Notes under the pieces: generated by a model
Databases searched by the model: none
Told to the model about the DNA's origin: nothing
Seen by the model: only the letters and a program-made list of their open reading frames with translations
From: Nephrocerus scutellatus
Taxonomy: Eukaryota > Arthropoda > Insecta > Diptera > Pipunculidae
Length of the DNA: 64,000 bases
Direction of reading: 5' to 3'
Assembly (NCBI GenBank): GCA_947095585.1
Contig: OX352761.1
Coordinates: 59,016,832-59,080,831, forward strand
Translations under genes and position numbers: made by a program
Shown here: positions 44,711-56,149 of the stretch, one piece after another
Position numbering within the stretch: the first letter of the stretch is position 1
How the letters are laid out: the number at the start of each line of letters is the position of its first letter

Positions 44711-45789
44711 CAACGTTTGGGGTAACCTTGAAGACGGCTGATGGCGACACTCAGAGAGTAAAATACAAACCTAAAAAAAAACGAAAAAGTGATGTCGGTG
44801 TGTTGTTAAGTCGCAAATCGACATCGACAGAGAACAACATGTTGATATCTTGTGTCAATACTGTCACAACACAACAACTAATAATCAAATGACTCATAAG
44901 ACATCATCTAACAACACTCGGGACTGTTGTTAAAAAATGTTACTTTCTGTCGACGACAATTTATGTGGTCAACAACAAGTTGTCGTAACATAGTAACACC
45001 TAGTCCTCAGTGAACAACAAAATGTCAAAAAAGGAGCTTCGTCTAACATTTTCTTGCGCAGCGAACTCACTCTATATATCATGAGAGTCCAGCTAAATGC
45101 GACAATACAGCAATCATGCATTCTATTGCACAACGTTACCTATCAACACGTAAAACACATCACATCCATAATGAGTTCGAAAAAATAAAATCACGGATCC
45201 CAACTCAAGCCAGTAACTCAATCATAAAATATTTTTAATCGACGATTCAAGGCGGCTGAGTATGTTCAGGGCGTACCGTTCCAGCGCTGTTGGGTGTTGA
45301 TGCTATGAAGAAATAAAACAACAACAACAAAGTCTTGGCAAAACGTTAATATACATGGTACCGTACCAACTCGTCTGACTTAAAGAAGGAAAAACGTAAT
45401 TCTCGTCATTCTTGTGATCGTTTCGTTTTGCAGCGCACATAAAGGTTTCGTCTAGACCGCGAACTCAGAATATAAAGAAGAAAGAGAAAAATGTAATATT
45501 GTTGTATAATTGTGTAATTTTTCGTATTGTATTCTTTTTGTAAGTTGCTTTTTCAATCAACCACCAAGCGAGCAACATCGATTTAGAAATCTAATAAAAA
45601 TAATATTGTTTGAATTATTGTGCGGCGTTGGTTTATTATTTGAATTAGTGCGCGGCGTTGGTTCCTCAAATATACAAACAGAGAACTTTTAATATTTCCC
45701 AGTTTTTATTTTCTTGAAGAAAATAGCAAAATACCAAATAATTGATTAGCAAAGCCAAAATTATACAGTCCACTGCCCCGAGTATTTTT
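44711..45789. other. Non-coding; possible BEL 3' LTR, ends undefined
   Basis: Contains an imperfect direct repeat of GAATTATTGTGCGGCGTTGG at about 45612-45665. An LTR is expected here, but I could not match it to a 5' copy, so no boundaries are claimed. Confidence 0.25.
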
Positions 45790-46985
45790 CATACTGCAAG
45801 GACAAAGAGGGTAATCTGATCGCCGATCTTAAAGGCATCTTAAAGTGATGGGAAGAGCACTTTCATGAGCTGCTTAATGGCCAGCTAACTGAGGAATTGG
45901 AGGCTCCACCAATGACCGAAGATCATACGATGCTGCCGCCACCAAGCATAGTCGAAGTTAGAAGAGCGATAAATCGGCTCAAAAATAATAAGGCGCCGGG
46001 ATCTGATGGGATCCCAGCGGAACTGATAAAAATAGGAGGCCCCACATTACACCAAGCATTTCATGAAATAATAGTGCAAGTATGGGAAGAAGAAGTTATG
46101 CCAGAAGCCTGGCGAAGAGGCATCAAAAACTCAAAACTCACTACACCATCTTTTTATAGACTTTAAAGCCGCCTATGATAGCATAGCCAGAGTAGAACTT
46201 TATAAAGCCATGAGAGAATTCGGCATCCCAAATAAACTGACACGACTATGTAGGTTGACCATGGCTAATGTTATAAGCCAAGTAAAAATATCCGGAGCAC
46301 TATCAAGCCCATTCAACATCTATAACGGGCTCCGACAAGGGGATGGACTGGCCTGCGTCCTCTTCAACCTGGCGTTGGAGAAAGTAATCCGAGACTCTGA
46401 TGTAACGGCGAGAGGAACAATCCTCTATAAGTCCATTCAGATACTGGCTTACGCAGACGATATTGACGAAATCTGGGGCTGCACATAAATGAGAGCAAAA
46501 CAAAGTACATGGTGGCCACGTCTGCGAATAGAAGTTCTAACATTGGTGCCGCAATTACAATAGTGGAGCGCGAATTTGAAGTAGTGCAATCCTTTAACTA
46601 TCTCGGGTCAACTGTAGCAGCCGATAACAGCATGGAACCAGAAATACGCGCACGGTTGCTTAAAGCCAACAAAGCCTACTATAGCCTTTCCGTTACCGCG
46701 ATGTCGACATCGTAAAGAAAATTAAGCTCGGTAGGCTCCGGTGGGCAGGACACCTAGCTCGCATGAGCGAAGAGGATCCTGCTCGGAAAGTCCCTTGCGG
46801 TAGGATTTATGGAACACGACAGCGAGGCCGGCCAAGCCTACGCTGGAAGGATGGCGTAGACTAGGACGCCCAGAGTTTAGGAATGCCAAACTGGATGACA
46901 TCGGCTCGAAATCGGGACCGGTGGAGAGACTTTTTGCGGGAGGCCAGTACCGGACCCCGGTTGTAGAGCCAAATATGATGATGAC
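45790..46985 (+). pseudogene. RTE-like non-LTR reverse transcriptase remnant
   Basis: Pieces 45897-46166 (RRAINRLKNNKAPGSDGIPA), about 46140-46210 (FIDFKAAYDSIARVELYKAM), 46210-46488 (GLRQGDGLACVLFNLALEKV and LAYADDID) and 46509-46715 (FNYLGSTVAADNS). These give RT motifs A, B and C in order. The C-terminus reads GRPSLRWKDGVD and NRDRWRDFLREA to about 46966. An internal deletion joins WRRGIKNS to the motif A region. The end carries a short ATGATGATG run, a tail type known in RTE elements. Confidence 0.8.
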
Positions 46986-47343
46986 TATATTAATTATAAT
47001 AAGTAAATTTACCTACGAGGGCTTACACTACTTTCAATATTTATTATTTTAATTGGTTAGATTTAAAAAAAAAAATTTTATTTATTTCTTTTGAAATTAT
47101 AAAGAACAAAAATTTGATAAAAAAATAAAAAAAGAAAAAAAAAGAAGAAAAAAACTTAAACTACTTAAAACTAATTAATACTAATTAAAATACTTAAATA
47201 GACTTAAAAAATAAATCCCTACAGGTAGCGGTTAGGGTTAAATTTCGGCCACACTCTAGTCAAGCCACCAGTATTTTCTTTTATCTATTATCTAAGTGCC
47301 TCTTGTCTTCTCTTCGATGGGACCTGAACACCATTTGCACCAA
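46986..47343. other. A-rich spacer, nothing identified
   Basis: AT-rich DNA with A tracts near 47075-47155; probably the 3' UTR of the minus-strand element that follows. Confidence 0.3.
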
Positions 47344-48747
47344 TTATCCGAAGATTTTTCCAATTATTTCGCAGATCGTGATTTTCTCGCCTGAGAGGGG
47401 GGCGAAACAGTATAAATTCGCATTTTGAATAGCTATCTTAAGTTTCCATGTTTTACAGAACGTCCGAAATTCGTCGAATGATTGTAGATTTCTTTGAATC
47501 TCTTCAATTTTCGAGCCGTGTGCATATAGTACAATATCCTTAGCATATGCTAGGGACGCCTCTATGTCACTAAGTACTTCAGAAATATATATGTTGAACA
47601 GGATTGGTACCGTTACTGTACCCTGTGGCAGAGCGTTAGCGATATTGAATATTTTACTTGTCGTATTTTCTTTATCTGTTACCACAAATTTCTTCTCGTA
47701 TATCATTGATAAAATCATTTTAACTAAATGATGTGGGAACTCATATCTAATAATTTTATAAATAATTTTATAATATCGGTCCAAACCGTGTCTAAGGCTT
47801 TTTCGATATCTACTAGGCAGGCAGACGTATTCCTCTTATTATTCAGATGCCAGTTGACATCTGAAATCAATTTGGTTCCGCGGAATTATCTCACTTGTTT
47901 CGCACGCGGTCAAAATTGACTTACGAATAACCACTTCAAGTACTTTCCCTATGTTAGGCATGAGACTGATAGGCCTGTAATTTGTCGGATCAGAAGGATC
48001 TTTCTTTTTCTTTATTATTGGAAAAACCTTCGATACTTTCCAACAGTTTGGGAAGTAGTGATAATTAAGCAAGTTATTGAAAATTACGCAGTATTTCCGT
48101 ATAACTTCGATTGGTAGATGTTTCAACACGATATTTGGGATGTTATCTAAACCTGTCGATGGTTTATTGTTTTTGAAAATTACGGTCAGTTCGGTCGGCG
48201 TCGTAAAGTATTCATTTGTCTGTTTTTCTGTCAGTTCATCAGATTTAAGGTCGTCAGAGAAAGTTACAACAGTTTCCGAATAATCCAAGAAGACTGAGCT
48301 TCTCAACACCTTCTTCAACAACAAAGTTGTTGTTAATGATTGGTGTCGTTCGGCTTTCAATCCCAGCTTGGAAGATGAGATCTCTAATGCTGTATGAATC
48401 TTTAATTCCGGGACAGCAACAACACTATGGGGCTTAAAAGATCGACTTATTTTAGGAAACATCGTCCTCGAATCTGCCTTTATTATATTTTCAGCGCGAT
48501 GCCTCCAATAGTTATTGACGCTGTTTCGGAATTGCTGTTCCAAAAGGGTTTTAACATTTCTCAAGAGGGATTTCAACCTTTTTAACTCGGTATTGCTCGG
48601 TACATCAAGAAACTGCCGTCGTATTCTGTTAATCTGTGTGATTAAAAAGCTCTTGTGTCTTTGAAAAGTTCGTATTTTAGGGTTTAGATAAAACTCCGTA
48701 GAATTTTTGCTTTTGATTTTCGGGACTGTCGAATCAATACTGGTCAA
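47344..48747 (-). pseudogene. Jockey-type reverse transcriptase, minus strand
   Basis: 48747-47839 (302 codons) covers the RT fingers: NNKPSTGLDNIPNIVLKHLP and PTNYRPISLMPNIGKVLE. 47784-47344 continues with PQGTVTVPILFNIYISEVL. It ends in LAYAKDIVLYA, where the expected YADD reads YAKD. A frame break separates the two near motif A. The missing Asp means no polymerase activity. Confidence 0.85.
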
Positions 48748-49097
48748 AATTCCCGAATTCAGTCATTCAATGCAAAGGTCGCATTCTTCGTTCGTCATAT
48801 TCCTGTTGTTAGGAACTTCAGAGGAAGATAAACGATCTCTGCATTTCTTTTGGTCCGTTTTTCGAACTTGTTCCAGTTGGTTTTCCTAAAATTTAATTTA
48901 GGAATTCCTGGTTGATTTGCGAGGGCAAATAAGGATTCGTCAGCTCGACGTTAAGTTGGTTATCTGCTGACGGTGCATATGCAGATATTATATGAAGAGT
49001 ACTATTATTTCGAAGTGGCAGCGAAATAATAGTCGTCTCTAGGCAATTAAAACAAGCAATATCACCTTTTTATACTTTTTCGAAACTTAGTGGTTTT

Positions 49098-49328
49098 TTA
49101 ATCAGCACAGCTGTTCCACCACCTTGAGTCCTTTCTGTCATTTCGTATAAAGTTGTAGTCTTTAAACTCTAGCTTATGTTTAGCGTTAAGCTTTGTCTCT
49201 GATAAAAGAAGGATGTCAAGTCTATGATCTGTCACAAAATTTAGAATGTCGCTACGTCTAGCAACGGAGATAATGGAGTTGACATTTACGGCAGCTATTC
49301 TGAGTGCTCCGCGACTCGGCCTAGACAT
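49098..49328 (-). pseudogene. Endonuclease N-terminus of the minus Jockey element
   Basis: RIAAVNVNSIISVARRSDIL, then HRLDILLLSETKL, the first part of an AP-type endonuclease (the N of the NVNSI block and the catalytic E of SETKL). The frame is lost after DSRWWNSCAD. Confidence 0.8.
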
Positions 49329-49559
49329 TCATGCAACGTAGAGCATTTAAAATGCCTGAAATTTACACTGACTGTTCGGCTACTACTTTGGCCAGATTGT
49401 TTATCTTATTCTCTAAGCTTTCACTTAAAGAATTAGGTATGTGAGCCATTTGTGTTTCTAGCCACTTCGGCGAACGAAAAACCTTTCTGAACGTAATATT
49501 CAATGTAAGCTGTTTTTTGGGTAGCCTTCTGTTGTGCTGCCCTTTTTTGGGATTGTAAG

Positions 49560-50575
49560 CGTTCAGCAGGATGCTGGATGCCCAGATTTGCCGCAGAGTA
49601 CACAGAACAGCTGCTCCCTGCCTGTATCTTTTTGAACTAAGCACTTGCCCGGTTCATGTGAATTCTGGAATTTCATGCACTTGAATTCCATATTACAATT
49701 CGAAGAAGTATGTCCGAACCGATAGCAACGGTGGCATTGTAGGACATAACTTCTTCGAAATTTTTGGTCACGACATTACCTCCCTCCGCCATACCTTATG
49801 TTTCTCAGGTTTTGCACCATGCTATCTGGAGATAGCTGTACCACGATTCTAAGCAATATTTGGTTTTCGCGTTTAGAACGAGGGGTTACGTACCTGAATG
49901 ATTTAATAAATGTTATAGTTTGTTCATTATTTGGAGTTCCTCTAAGACTTCTTCTGGAGTATGGCCGATATTTAACCCTTTAATTAAGAAAGTGTAATTT
50001 TTTGTTTGTTTGTCGGTATATGTAAAAAACTCCGTCCAGTTTTCGTTAAGTATATTTTTAACTTTGTCCACGTCATTGCTATTTTTTACATTTAATATTG
50101 TTTTGTTTTTGTTTACATTTAATTGTTACTAAATTATAATTGTTTTGCTGTCTTCTAATATTGCTGTCTAAAAATATTTATTGGAGGTGGTTTTTTTTGT
50201 CCTACAGTATTTTTAGTTGCAGTTAATGTTTTTGGTCCAACGTTCTCCGTAATGTTTGAAGCAATCGTTGTACTGTTCACTGCACTATTGCGCTTTTCAT
50301 GTTTGCACTTTTGAGTTCAGAAACAAGTTTTTTCGTCGTTGAATTTAATGTTGGAAATTTTTGATCTCCTAGCGTTTCTTGTTCGTTGTCTAATAACGCA
50401 AAACTGTTATTTGTTAATATTGATGTTGAATTTGTTTTTGTATCGTTTTTCCGTTTTCTTTCAGGCGATTTAACAGTTTATCCTCTCTTTTTTTTAATTG
50501 AGCACGTAGACTTTTGATTTCATTACTTAATAAATCAATTTCTATATTGTGTTTTTGTTTAGTGATCCATGCCAT
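49560..50575 (-). pseudogene. Gag of the minus Jockey element
   Basis: An ATG at 50575 starts a charged coiled-coil-like segment (NEIKSLRAQLKKREDKL). Around 50080-49950 lies a PRE_C2HC-like block (NWTEFFTYTDKQTKNYTFLI). At 49755-49565 are three knuckles: CHRCYRFGHTSSNC, a degenerate CMKFQNSHEPGKC and CVLCGKSGHPASC. Stops and shifts interrupt the frame. Confidence 0.72.
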
Positions 50576-50580
50576 GAAAG

Positions 50581-50844
50581 TGCTTCTTCTGCACCCTCCA
50601 TTGGAGGTTTTTTTTTCTTGTTATGTTTTTTTTTTTAATATTTACTATTGCGCTTGTTTGTTGTTTTTATTTGCACTAAAAATTATAATAATAATAATAA
50701 TTCCGATGTTTCCGTTACCATCCGTTTTAAGATGTGATGTTTGTAAAAAGTTCGCTGCAAATTCAAATACGTCCGCAAAATTTAAGTAAAAAAAATTCAA
50801 ATATTTATATTTTATTTTTCTAACGGTTGCTAATAGCAATGCAA

Positions 50845-50845
<1 letters not shown>
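50581..50845. other. Non-coding spacer with short ATA microsatellite
   Basis: Contains (ATA)n at about 50685-50702. No gene seen. Confidence 0.4.
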
Positions 50846-50887
<42 letters not shown>

Positions 50888-50949
50888 TAGGTGGGGCCGA
50901 ACAGCCCTGAGCACTGCGACCTTTAGGTCTATTGTGCGTCCCTGACGTT

Positions 50950-52251
50950 TTACCACATTATGTGGTTGTTCAGTTCCTTCGTGAATGCCACCACATCTGA
51001 CAATGCGATTGGTCTGGCATTCGGCCATTGAACCGTATAGGCCTTGAGATGTTTCAATCTTTTCTGGATGAGGGCTACGCATACGAAGAGTATATGCTCT
51101 GACGTTTCCTTTGCCTCGTTACAGAATCGGCACCGGTCCGATTGGGATTTGCCTATTTTCAAAAGGTGGTCTTGGAATGGGCCATGTCCTGTCATATACC
51201 AGATTAGTGTTCTTAGTGTATGGCGGTCCAGTTTGATGGCCCTGTCCATATGACTGATGTTGTAGTTTAGAAGCTTCTTGGCTTGTCTCATCCCAGGCGA
51301 AGAATTCCATTCTGCTTCGATAGTAGCGTTTTCCCACTCTTTAATTTTTCTGTTGATATGGCATTTGGAATAGACAATGCTGGGTTCTGGGCCAGTGAAA
51401 ATTCCTTCTGCGCCTTCTCTTGCGCATAGGTCTGCTGCCTCGTTTCCTGATATGCCTGAGTGTCCGGGAGACCACATAAGTGTTATTTTGTTGTTTTTGG
51501 CCAGTTCTTCTAAGTGGCAGAAACAGCTCCACGTTGTTTTAGAATAAAAGACTGGACCTTTTAATGGACCTTTTAATGCTGCTTGACTGTCTGAGATCAC
51601 ATAGATCTCGGTTCTTCTGTACTTTCTTTTAGTACATTCCAGTACGCACGCTTCTCTTGCTATAGTTTGTGCCTAGAATACTGTTGGAGATCTTCCTAGG
51701 GGTATTCGTAGGGTGATTCTGGGTCCGAATGCTCCTGCTCCGGTTCCTGTGTTTGTTTTTGATACGTCTGTATACCAGATGGATGCATGGTTTGGAATGG
51801 TACTTATGATATTTTCAACTTGATTCCGATCGGGTATTTTAATTGAAAAATTCCTGTTGAAATTAGTAGTTTTTATCATTAGGTCTGATGGTTGGACAGT
51901 TACATATTCCAAGTCTATTTTGGTTATGATGCTGGTGTGTCCTGGTTTGTTTGCCTTTATTTGTTTAAGGATTTTTAGTTTTGTGGCTCTTGATACAGCC
52001 TCGCTTTTGATGTGTATGTGCAGGGGAGGAAGTCCTAGAAGTTATTCCAGAGCTGCCGTTGGGCAGCTCTTAACTGCACCCGTTGCACTTAGACATATTA
52101 GTCTTTGAATTTTGTTCAGTTTTGAGCGTGTCGTTGATTGCTCTGTTTTTGGCCACCAAACCAGGGCCGCGTATGTGATCCTGGGTCTGATTATGCTTTG
52201 GTATAGCCAGAGGGTAATTTGCGGGTTTATTCCCCACGTTTTGCCAAACAT
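50950..52251 (-). pseudogene. RT thumb, RNase H and zinc finger of the LOA/I-type element
   Basis: Pieces 52251-52042 (YQSIIRPRITYAALVWWPKT), 51912-51673 (SIWYTDVSKTNTGTGAGAFG) and 51600-50950 (VISDSQAALKG, WSPGHSGISGNEAADLCARE, CRFCNEAKETSEHILFVC). The RNase H first Asp (YTDVSK) and the later blocks are kept. Two in-frame stops separate the pieces. The C-terminal organisation matches that of the insert at 4010-5123. Confidence 0.85.
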
Positions 52252-52349
52252 ACGCTGACAGGCAAAGTAAGCTTTATTAGCTTTGTTTGTGGTATATGAT
52301 ATGTGGGGGGTTCCACGTTAGTTTTTTGTCAAACAATACCCCTAAATAT

Positions 52350-53969
52350 TTAGCTTCTGGCATTAATTGAAGGGTTTTGCCTTGGAATTGTATTGCTGGT
52401 AGCGTTACTTTTTGTCTTTTGGTGAATAGGGTGCAAAGCGTCAGGATTGACGCTTAGTCCAACCTCTTTACACCAGTCTTTGACTTGTTTGAGAGCAACC
52501 TGCATGCGATCTGTTATCGTGCTCTCGAATTTGCCACGAACTACTAGGACTAGGTCATCTGCATAGCTAATATTAGTTAGGCCGTTGTTTTCTAGCCTAG
52601 CGAGCAGCTGATCCATCACTAATAGCCACAGAAGGGGCGATAGGACACCACCTTGTGGGCAGCCTCTGGTTGCCGCTATTGTGATGCTTTCCTCGCCGAA
52701 TGAGGCTTGAATCTTCCTGCTTCTTAGCATGCTCATGACCCATCCTATGGTAGAGGAGTCGATGCCCCTTGATCTGGATTGTGTTTGAATTACTTCGAAG
52801 CTTGTGTTGTCAAAAGCGCCTTGTATGTCGATGAAGGCGCATAATACCATTTCTTTGCTTCGAAGTGTGTCTTCGATTTCAGTTGTCAGCTCATGTAGTG
52901 CTGTTTCCGTCGATTTACCAGTCTGGTATGCATGTTGGCTGGTGTTCAAGGGAGTTCGTTGGAGAGCATTCGACCTTACGTAATGGCCTATTATTTTCTC
53001 CATAGACTTTAGGATGAAGGATGTAAGACTGATAGGTCTATACGACCTAGTATCCTCGGGGGATTTCTTTCCTTCTTTTGGTAAGAATAGAACCCGCACA
53101 TCTCTCCAGCACCTTGGAACGTATTCTAGGCTGTGACTGGCTCTGTAGAGTTTTACGAGTACTGGTTCTATTAATTTAATGCCTTTCTGCAGGAGGATTG
53201 GATACAGCCCGTCTCCACCTGGAGACTTGTATGGACCGAAAGAGTTTATCGCCCAGCGGATGCTTTCTGGTGGGAAGATGCTGGCTGAGCGTCTGTAGGC
53301 TTCAGTTGAGATAAGGTGTGGGTGCATGTTTATATCCTCGTATACTTCTTGATTATCCAGTATGATGCACTTGGGAAAGTGACTCTTAACCAGACACTCA
53401 AGAGTTTCTTGTCTAGAGGATGTCAGTTCCCCGTTTGGTTTTTTCACCGAACCAAGTGGATTATTGTGGTCAAGTGAGAGGGCTTTGTGTAGTCGACAAG
53501 CTGTTGGCAGTGTGTCGATGCTTTCGCAAAACTCTCTCCAGCTTTTTCTTTTGCTGTCCCTTAAAGCCACGTTGTATCTGGTTAGGGCAGTTTTAAAGGC
53601 CGTCCAGGTGTGTGTACGCTTGGCTTTGTTAAAGAGTTTACGAACTTCTCTTCGTTTAGCCCTGAGGTCATGATTCCACCATGGAACGTCCCTGGTGCAC
53701 CTGATGCGAATTATAGGGGAACTTGCGTGGTAGGCGTTTATGATTGCCTCGGTAAGGTCGTTTGCTGAGTTGTCAAGTTCAGCAATAGAGTTAATGGGGG
53801 TACATATACCAGTTAAGTTACATTTGAGTTGGTCTGAGTAGACTTGCCAATTAGTATGTTTAGGGGTTCTTATAAGGGATTGAGCCCTGTTAGGAGTTTC
53901 AATATTGAATCTAATATACATGTGGTCGGAAAATGATGCCTCTTTCATTACGTGCGATTTATGGCGCAA
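52350..53969 (-). CDS. Reverse transcriptase of the LOA/I-type element (partial ORF2)
   Basis: 539 codons. About residues 1-30 are the endonuclease end with the SDH motif. RT motifs follow: RRSASIFPPESIRWAINSFG, GPYKSPGGDGLYPILLQKG, SYRPISLTSFILKSMEKIIG, AFIDIQGAFDNTSF (motif A), TRGCPQGGVLSPLLWLLVMD (motif B) and ISYADDLVLVV (motif C, YADD intact). A frameshift after LSVNPD diverts the last 30 residues; the true frame continues as AKYLGVLFDKKLTW. It lacks the ORF2 start because of truncation. Confidence 0.9.
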   Translation of the reverse strand: MRHKSHVMKEASFSDHMYIRFNIETPNRAQSLIRTPKHTNWQVYSDQLKCNLTGICTPINSIAELDNSANDLTEAIINAYHASSPIIRIRCTRDVPWWNHDLRAKRREVRKLFNKAKRTHTWTAFKTALTRYNVALRDSKRKSWREFCESIDTLPTACRLHKALSLDHNNPLGSVKKPNGELTSSRQETLECLVKSHFPKCIILDNQEVYEDINMHPHLISTEAYRRSASIFPPESIRWAINSFGPYKSPGGDGLYPILLQKGIKLIEPVLVKLYRASHSLEYVPRCWRDVRVLFLPKEGKKSPEDTRSYRPISLTSFILKSMEKIIGHYVRSNALQRTPLNTSQHAYQTGKSTETALHELTTEIEDTLRSKEMVLCAFIDIQGAFDNTSFEVIQTQSRSRGIDSSTIGWVMSMLRSRKIQASFGEESITIAATRGCPQGGVLSPLLWLLVMDQLLARLENNGLTNISYADDLVLVVRGKFESTITDRMQVALKQVKDWCKEVGLSVNPDALHPIHQKTKSNATSNTIPRQNPSINARS

Positions 53970-54049
53970 ATTATAAGCTTGACTACTCTCAATCAGGGCA
54001 GGGCTGCTACTCTATGGATTCTGGAATCTGGAATACTTAAGTATACGGG

Positions 54050-54610
54050 TTGGTAATCACTTAATCAGACTATCATATCAAAGGATTCTTTCAAATACCT
54101 ATGAGTAATGATGGACAGTAGGCTCCGTTTTAAAATACACGTGTACATACAGAGTACTCAGCTCAGTCCTCCTTTACGCAGCCCCAGTTTGAGCACTAGC
54201 GACTAAGGAAATAAGAAGTCACATATCGTCTACGTACAGACTTATTGCACTGGGGACTATCAGTAGTTTCTGAACGATATCGGATGATGCAGCTCTGGTT
54301 ATAGCAGGAATGCTTCCAGAAGATATCCTTGCAGATGAAATGATCAGGGTCTACAATAGAAGAGCCTCAATTCAACAGGACCAAGGAACACAAAAATGTT
54401 ACGACACGTTAACTGCAATACCAACTTACGCAGCTTCTGTCAGGACATGACTATCGCAAATATCTTCACCGATTTGGACACTATAGCTCACCTTTCTGCC
54501 CAGATTGTCCGGACCTGCGGTTTTTTATTGCAGACGCTTCAGAGAATGGAGAAGCAACCTGTAAAGTCCACAGTTCACTTCAGTGGTTGAAGTGTGTTAG
54601 GTGGGTTTAG
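54050..54610 (+). pseudogene. R1-like non-LTR ORF2 C-terminal remnant
   Basis: The plus-strand frame around 54085-54140 gives KDSFKYL and VMMDSRLRFKIHV (the RT thumb YLGV-type block). Around 54415-54510 another frame gives LTQLLSGHDYRKYLHRFGHY, then SSPFCPDCPDL, the GHG-x-x-x-YLHRF ... CPxC finger of R1-clade proteins. Several frame breaks. Confidence 0.65.
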
Positions 54611-55503
54611 TACGTAGGCGTAATTCCTGACTCGAACAATTAGGCTTACAAATCATGCATACTTATATCCCTGGAGGGCTCTATTTGTATCTAGGAAGAT
54701 TCCTATCCTTTGGCACAGTCATAAAAAAAACACATACAAACAAAACAAAAAACACCATAAATAAATTCAATGAACAAATTTTTGTATTCATAACATTTAC
54801 AATTTTGTTTTTGTCTCTAGAGTGGTTTTGCCGTGCCGGAGGAGGAACATATGGCTGCATTTCGCTTGAACTGCCTAAACAGAACCAATGCGAGAGAAGG
54901 CCACAGTTGTCATTTATCAAAACGTAGAGTCTTATATGTTTTCAAATAGTTGTGACTTTGCTACGAATTTGTATACTTTCAACCGGTAGGAGCGCTAGGC
55001 TCAAACCTGAATCCTTAAGATAAAAAAATTGATTCGATTTTTACTGTTTTTTCTCATCTCATTATTGTCTTCTGAGATTGCCATAATATGAATTCGTAAA
55101 GATATAATTTCTTTAACGTATAATTAAATTTGGTTTTTTTTATTAAAATTGTAAACAGAACCAATGAGTCGTCGCCCTATAAGCCTTAGGTGGTAATTCG
55201 CTGAATATGCATTTAAAGGAATATTAAAGTTATTAAAATTAATTAAAAGTTTAGTTTATCCTCTCTCGTGAACACGTACATTTTTTGAGTTGTGACAATA
55301 TTCTTCTAAGAGAGCGATTAGGAATACTAGGGGTTCTATGCTTAAAATATAAATTTTTAGTAGCGCACGACTCACCCTTAAGCCTAGATCAAGAGACTTT
55401 TGATTAGGTATTTGTCAGGCATTTAGATACACCATTTATCTTAATGTATATGTTTACCTTTTTTACTATACTATCTTTCTTAAGACTATTTAGCAGTACT
55501 TAC
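54611..55503. other. Intronic sequence, nothing identified
   Basis: AT-rich, between the R1 remnant and the faf exon donor. No repeat or gene supported. Confidence 0.35.
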
Positions 55504-55819
55504 CTTCTTATCACATTTATCACAATGGTATGCGTCCGCTCCTTCTAAAAGTTCTCCTTTAACGTATTGTTCAAGAGATTCAGTTAACGAGCTGTGGTTT
55601 CTTATGTCAACACTTAAGACACTAAATGGTTCCTCCTTAGAGTAGCGGTGCGGGCATTCCTGACAAATTTTTTGGTCACTAAATGATCCACCTAAAGTTA
55701 AACCCATTAATTGAGTTTGTCCCAAAGCTTTTAAGCCTTCATCCAAACTTTCAAATAGTGACATAAAAAATTCAACTGCATCTTGTTGCTCTCGTAAATT
55801 AACTGGCTCTCCTTGCAAC
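55504..55819 (-). CDS. faf: fat facets / USP9X-like deubiquitinase, exon 1 of the six seen
   Basis: 316-nt exon with acceptor TTTTAG and donor AAG|GTAAGT. It encodes [50 protein letters not shown] and [20 protein letters not shown]. The two CxxC pairs (CQEC, CDKC) are the zinc ribbon of the USP fingers. The catalytic Cys box lies in an earlier exon not found between here and 64000. It ends in phase 0 after KCDKK, and the protein continues exactly at 12044 with VVTVKRL. The ATG upstream in this frame is intronic, not a start. Confidence 0.94.
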
Positions 55820-56149
55820 CTAAAACAAAACATAAAATTTTAACAATGTAAAACACAAAAAAGATTGTTAAGAAAATTTTCAATACATATTATATTACTT
55901 AACAAGCTAAGAAATTAATTTGTGAATGCGAAGCGAGAACTTGTAAAAATAGAATGCAGCAAAATCACTATTCAACCGAAAATTGTAAGCTATTTCTTCT
56001 TTTTAGCATTATAATTTTTATTAATTGTTGCTTTTTGATAAAGTTTTACTTTATAAAATGAAATTGAATGAAACAATGGGTTATAAAAGCTAGTTGAAAT
56101 TTTTTTTCGTGTAAATTCTCTAATAGGGGATGCACAAAATGTGCGGTAT
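55820..56149. other. Intronic sequence upstream of the first exon seen
   Basis: AT-rich; no exon recognised. Confidence 0.3.

Larger units (their letters stand above)
47344..50580 (-). mobile_element. Jockey-type non-LTR element, minus strand, decayed
   Basis: Reading right to left: gag with coiled coil and zinc knuckles, endonuclease N-terminus, RT in two main pieces. The order is that of a complete Jockey-clade element, but frameshifts and gaps (much of the endonuclease is missing) make it inactive. It is a different family from the copies in the tandem array. Confidence 0.85.
50846..53990 (-). mobile_element. LOA/I-type non-LTR element, 5'-truncated, with (TAA)n tail
   Basis: On the minus strand: end of the endonuclease (SFSDH), reverse transcriptase, RNase H, C-terminal zinc finger, then a TAA/ATA tail of about 13 repeats (the TTA run at 50848-50885). 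RT plus RNase H plus a TAA-type tail fits the I superfamily; the RT motif GCPQGGVLSPLLW suggests the LOA branch. It is the least decayed element in the window. Confidence 0.85.
12045..55503 (-). other. 43.5-kb faf intron hosting the transposon array
   Basis: Donor GTAAGT at 55503-55498 and acceptor TTTTAG at 12050-12045. The flanking exons encode adjacent family sequence with matching phase 0, so nothing coding is missing between them. The intron contains the array, four further non-LTR remnants, the minisatellite and a hairpin. Confidence 0.9.

Noticed and set aside
12045..55503. A missing coding exon inside the giant faf intron
   Set aside because: The flanking exons give contiguous USP9X/faf protein with matching phase 0, so no exon is needed between them; the long ORFs inside are all retroelement-derived.
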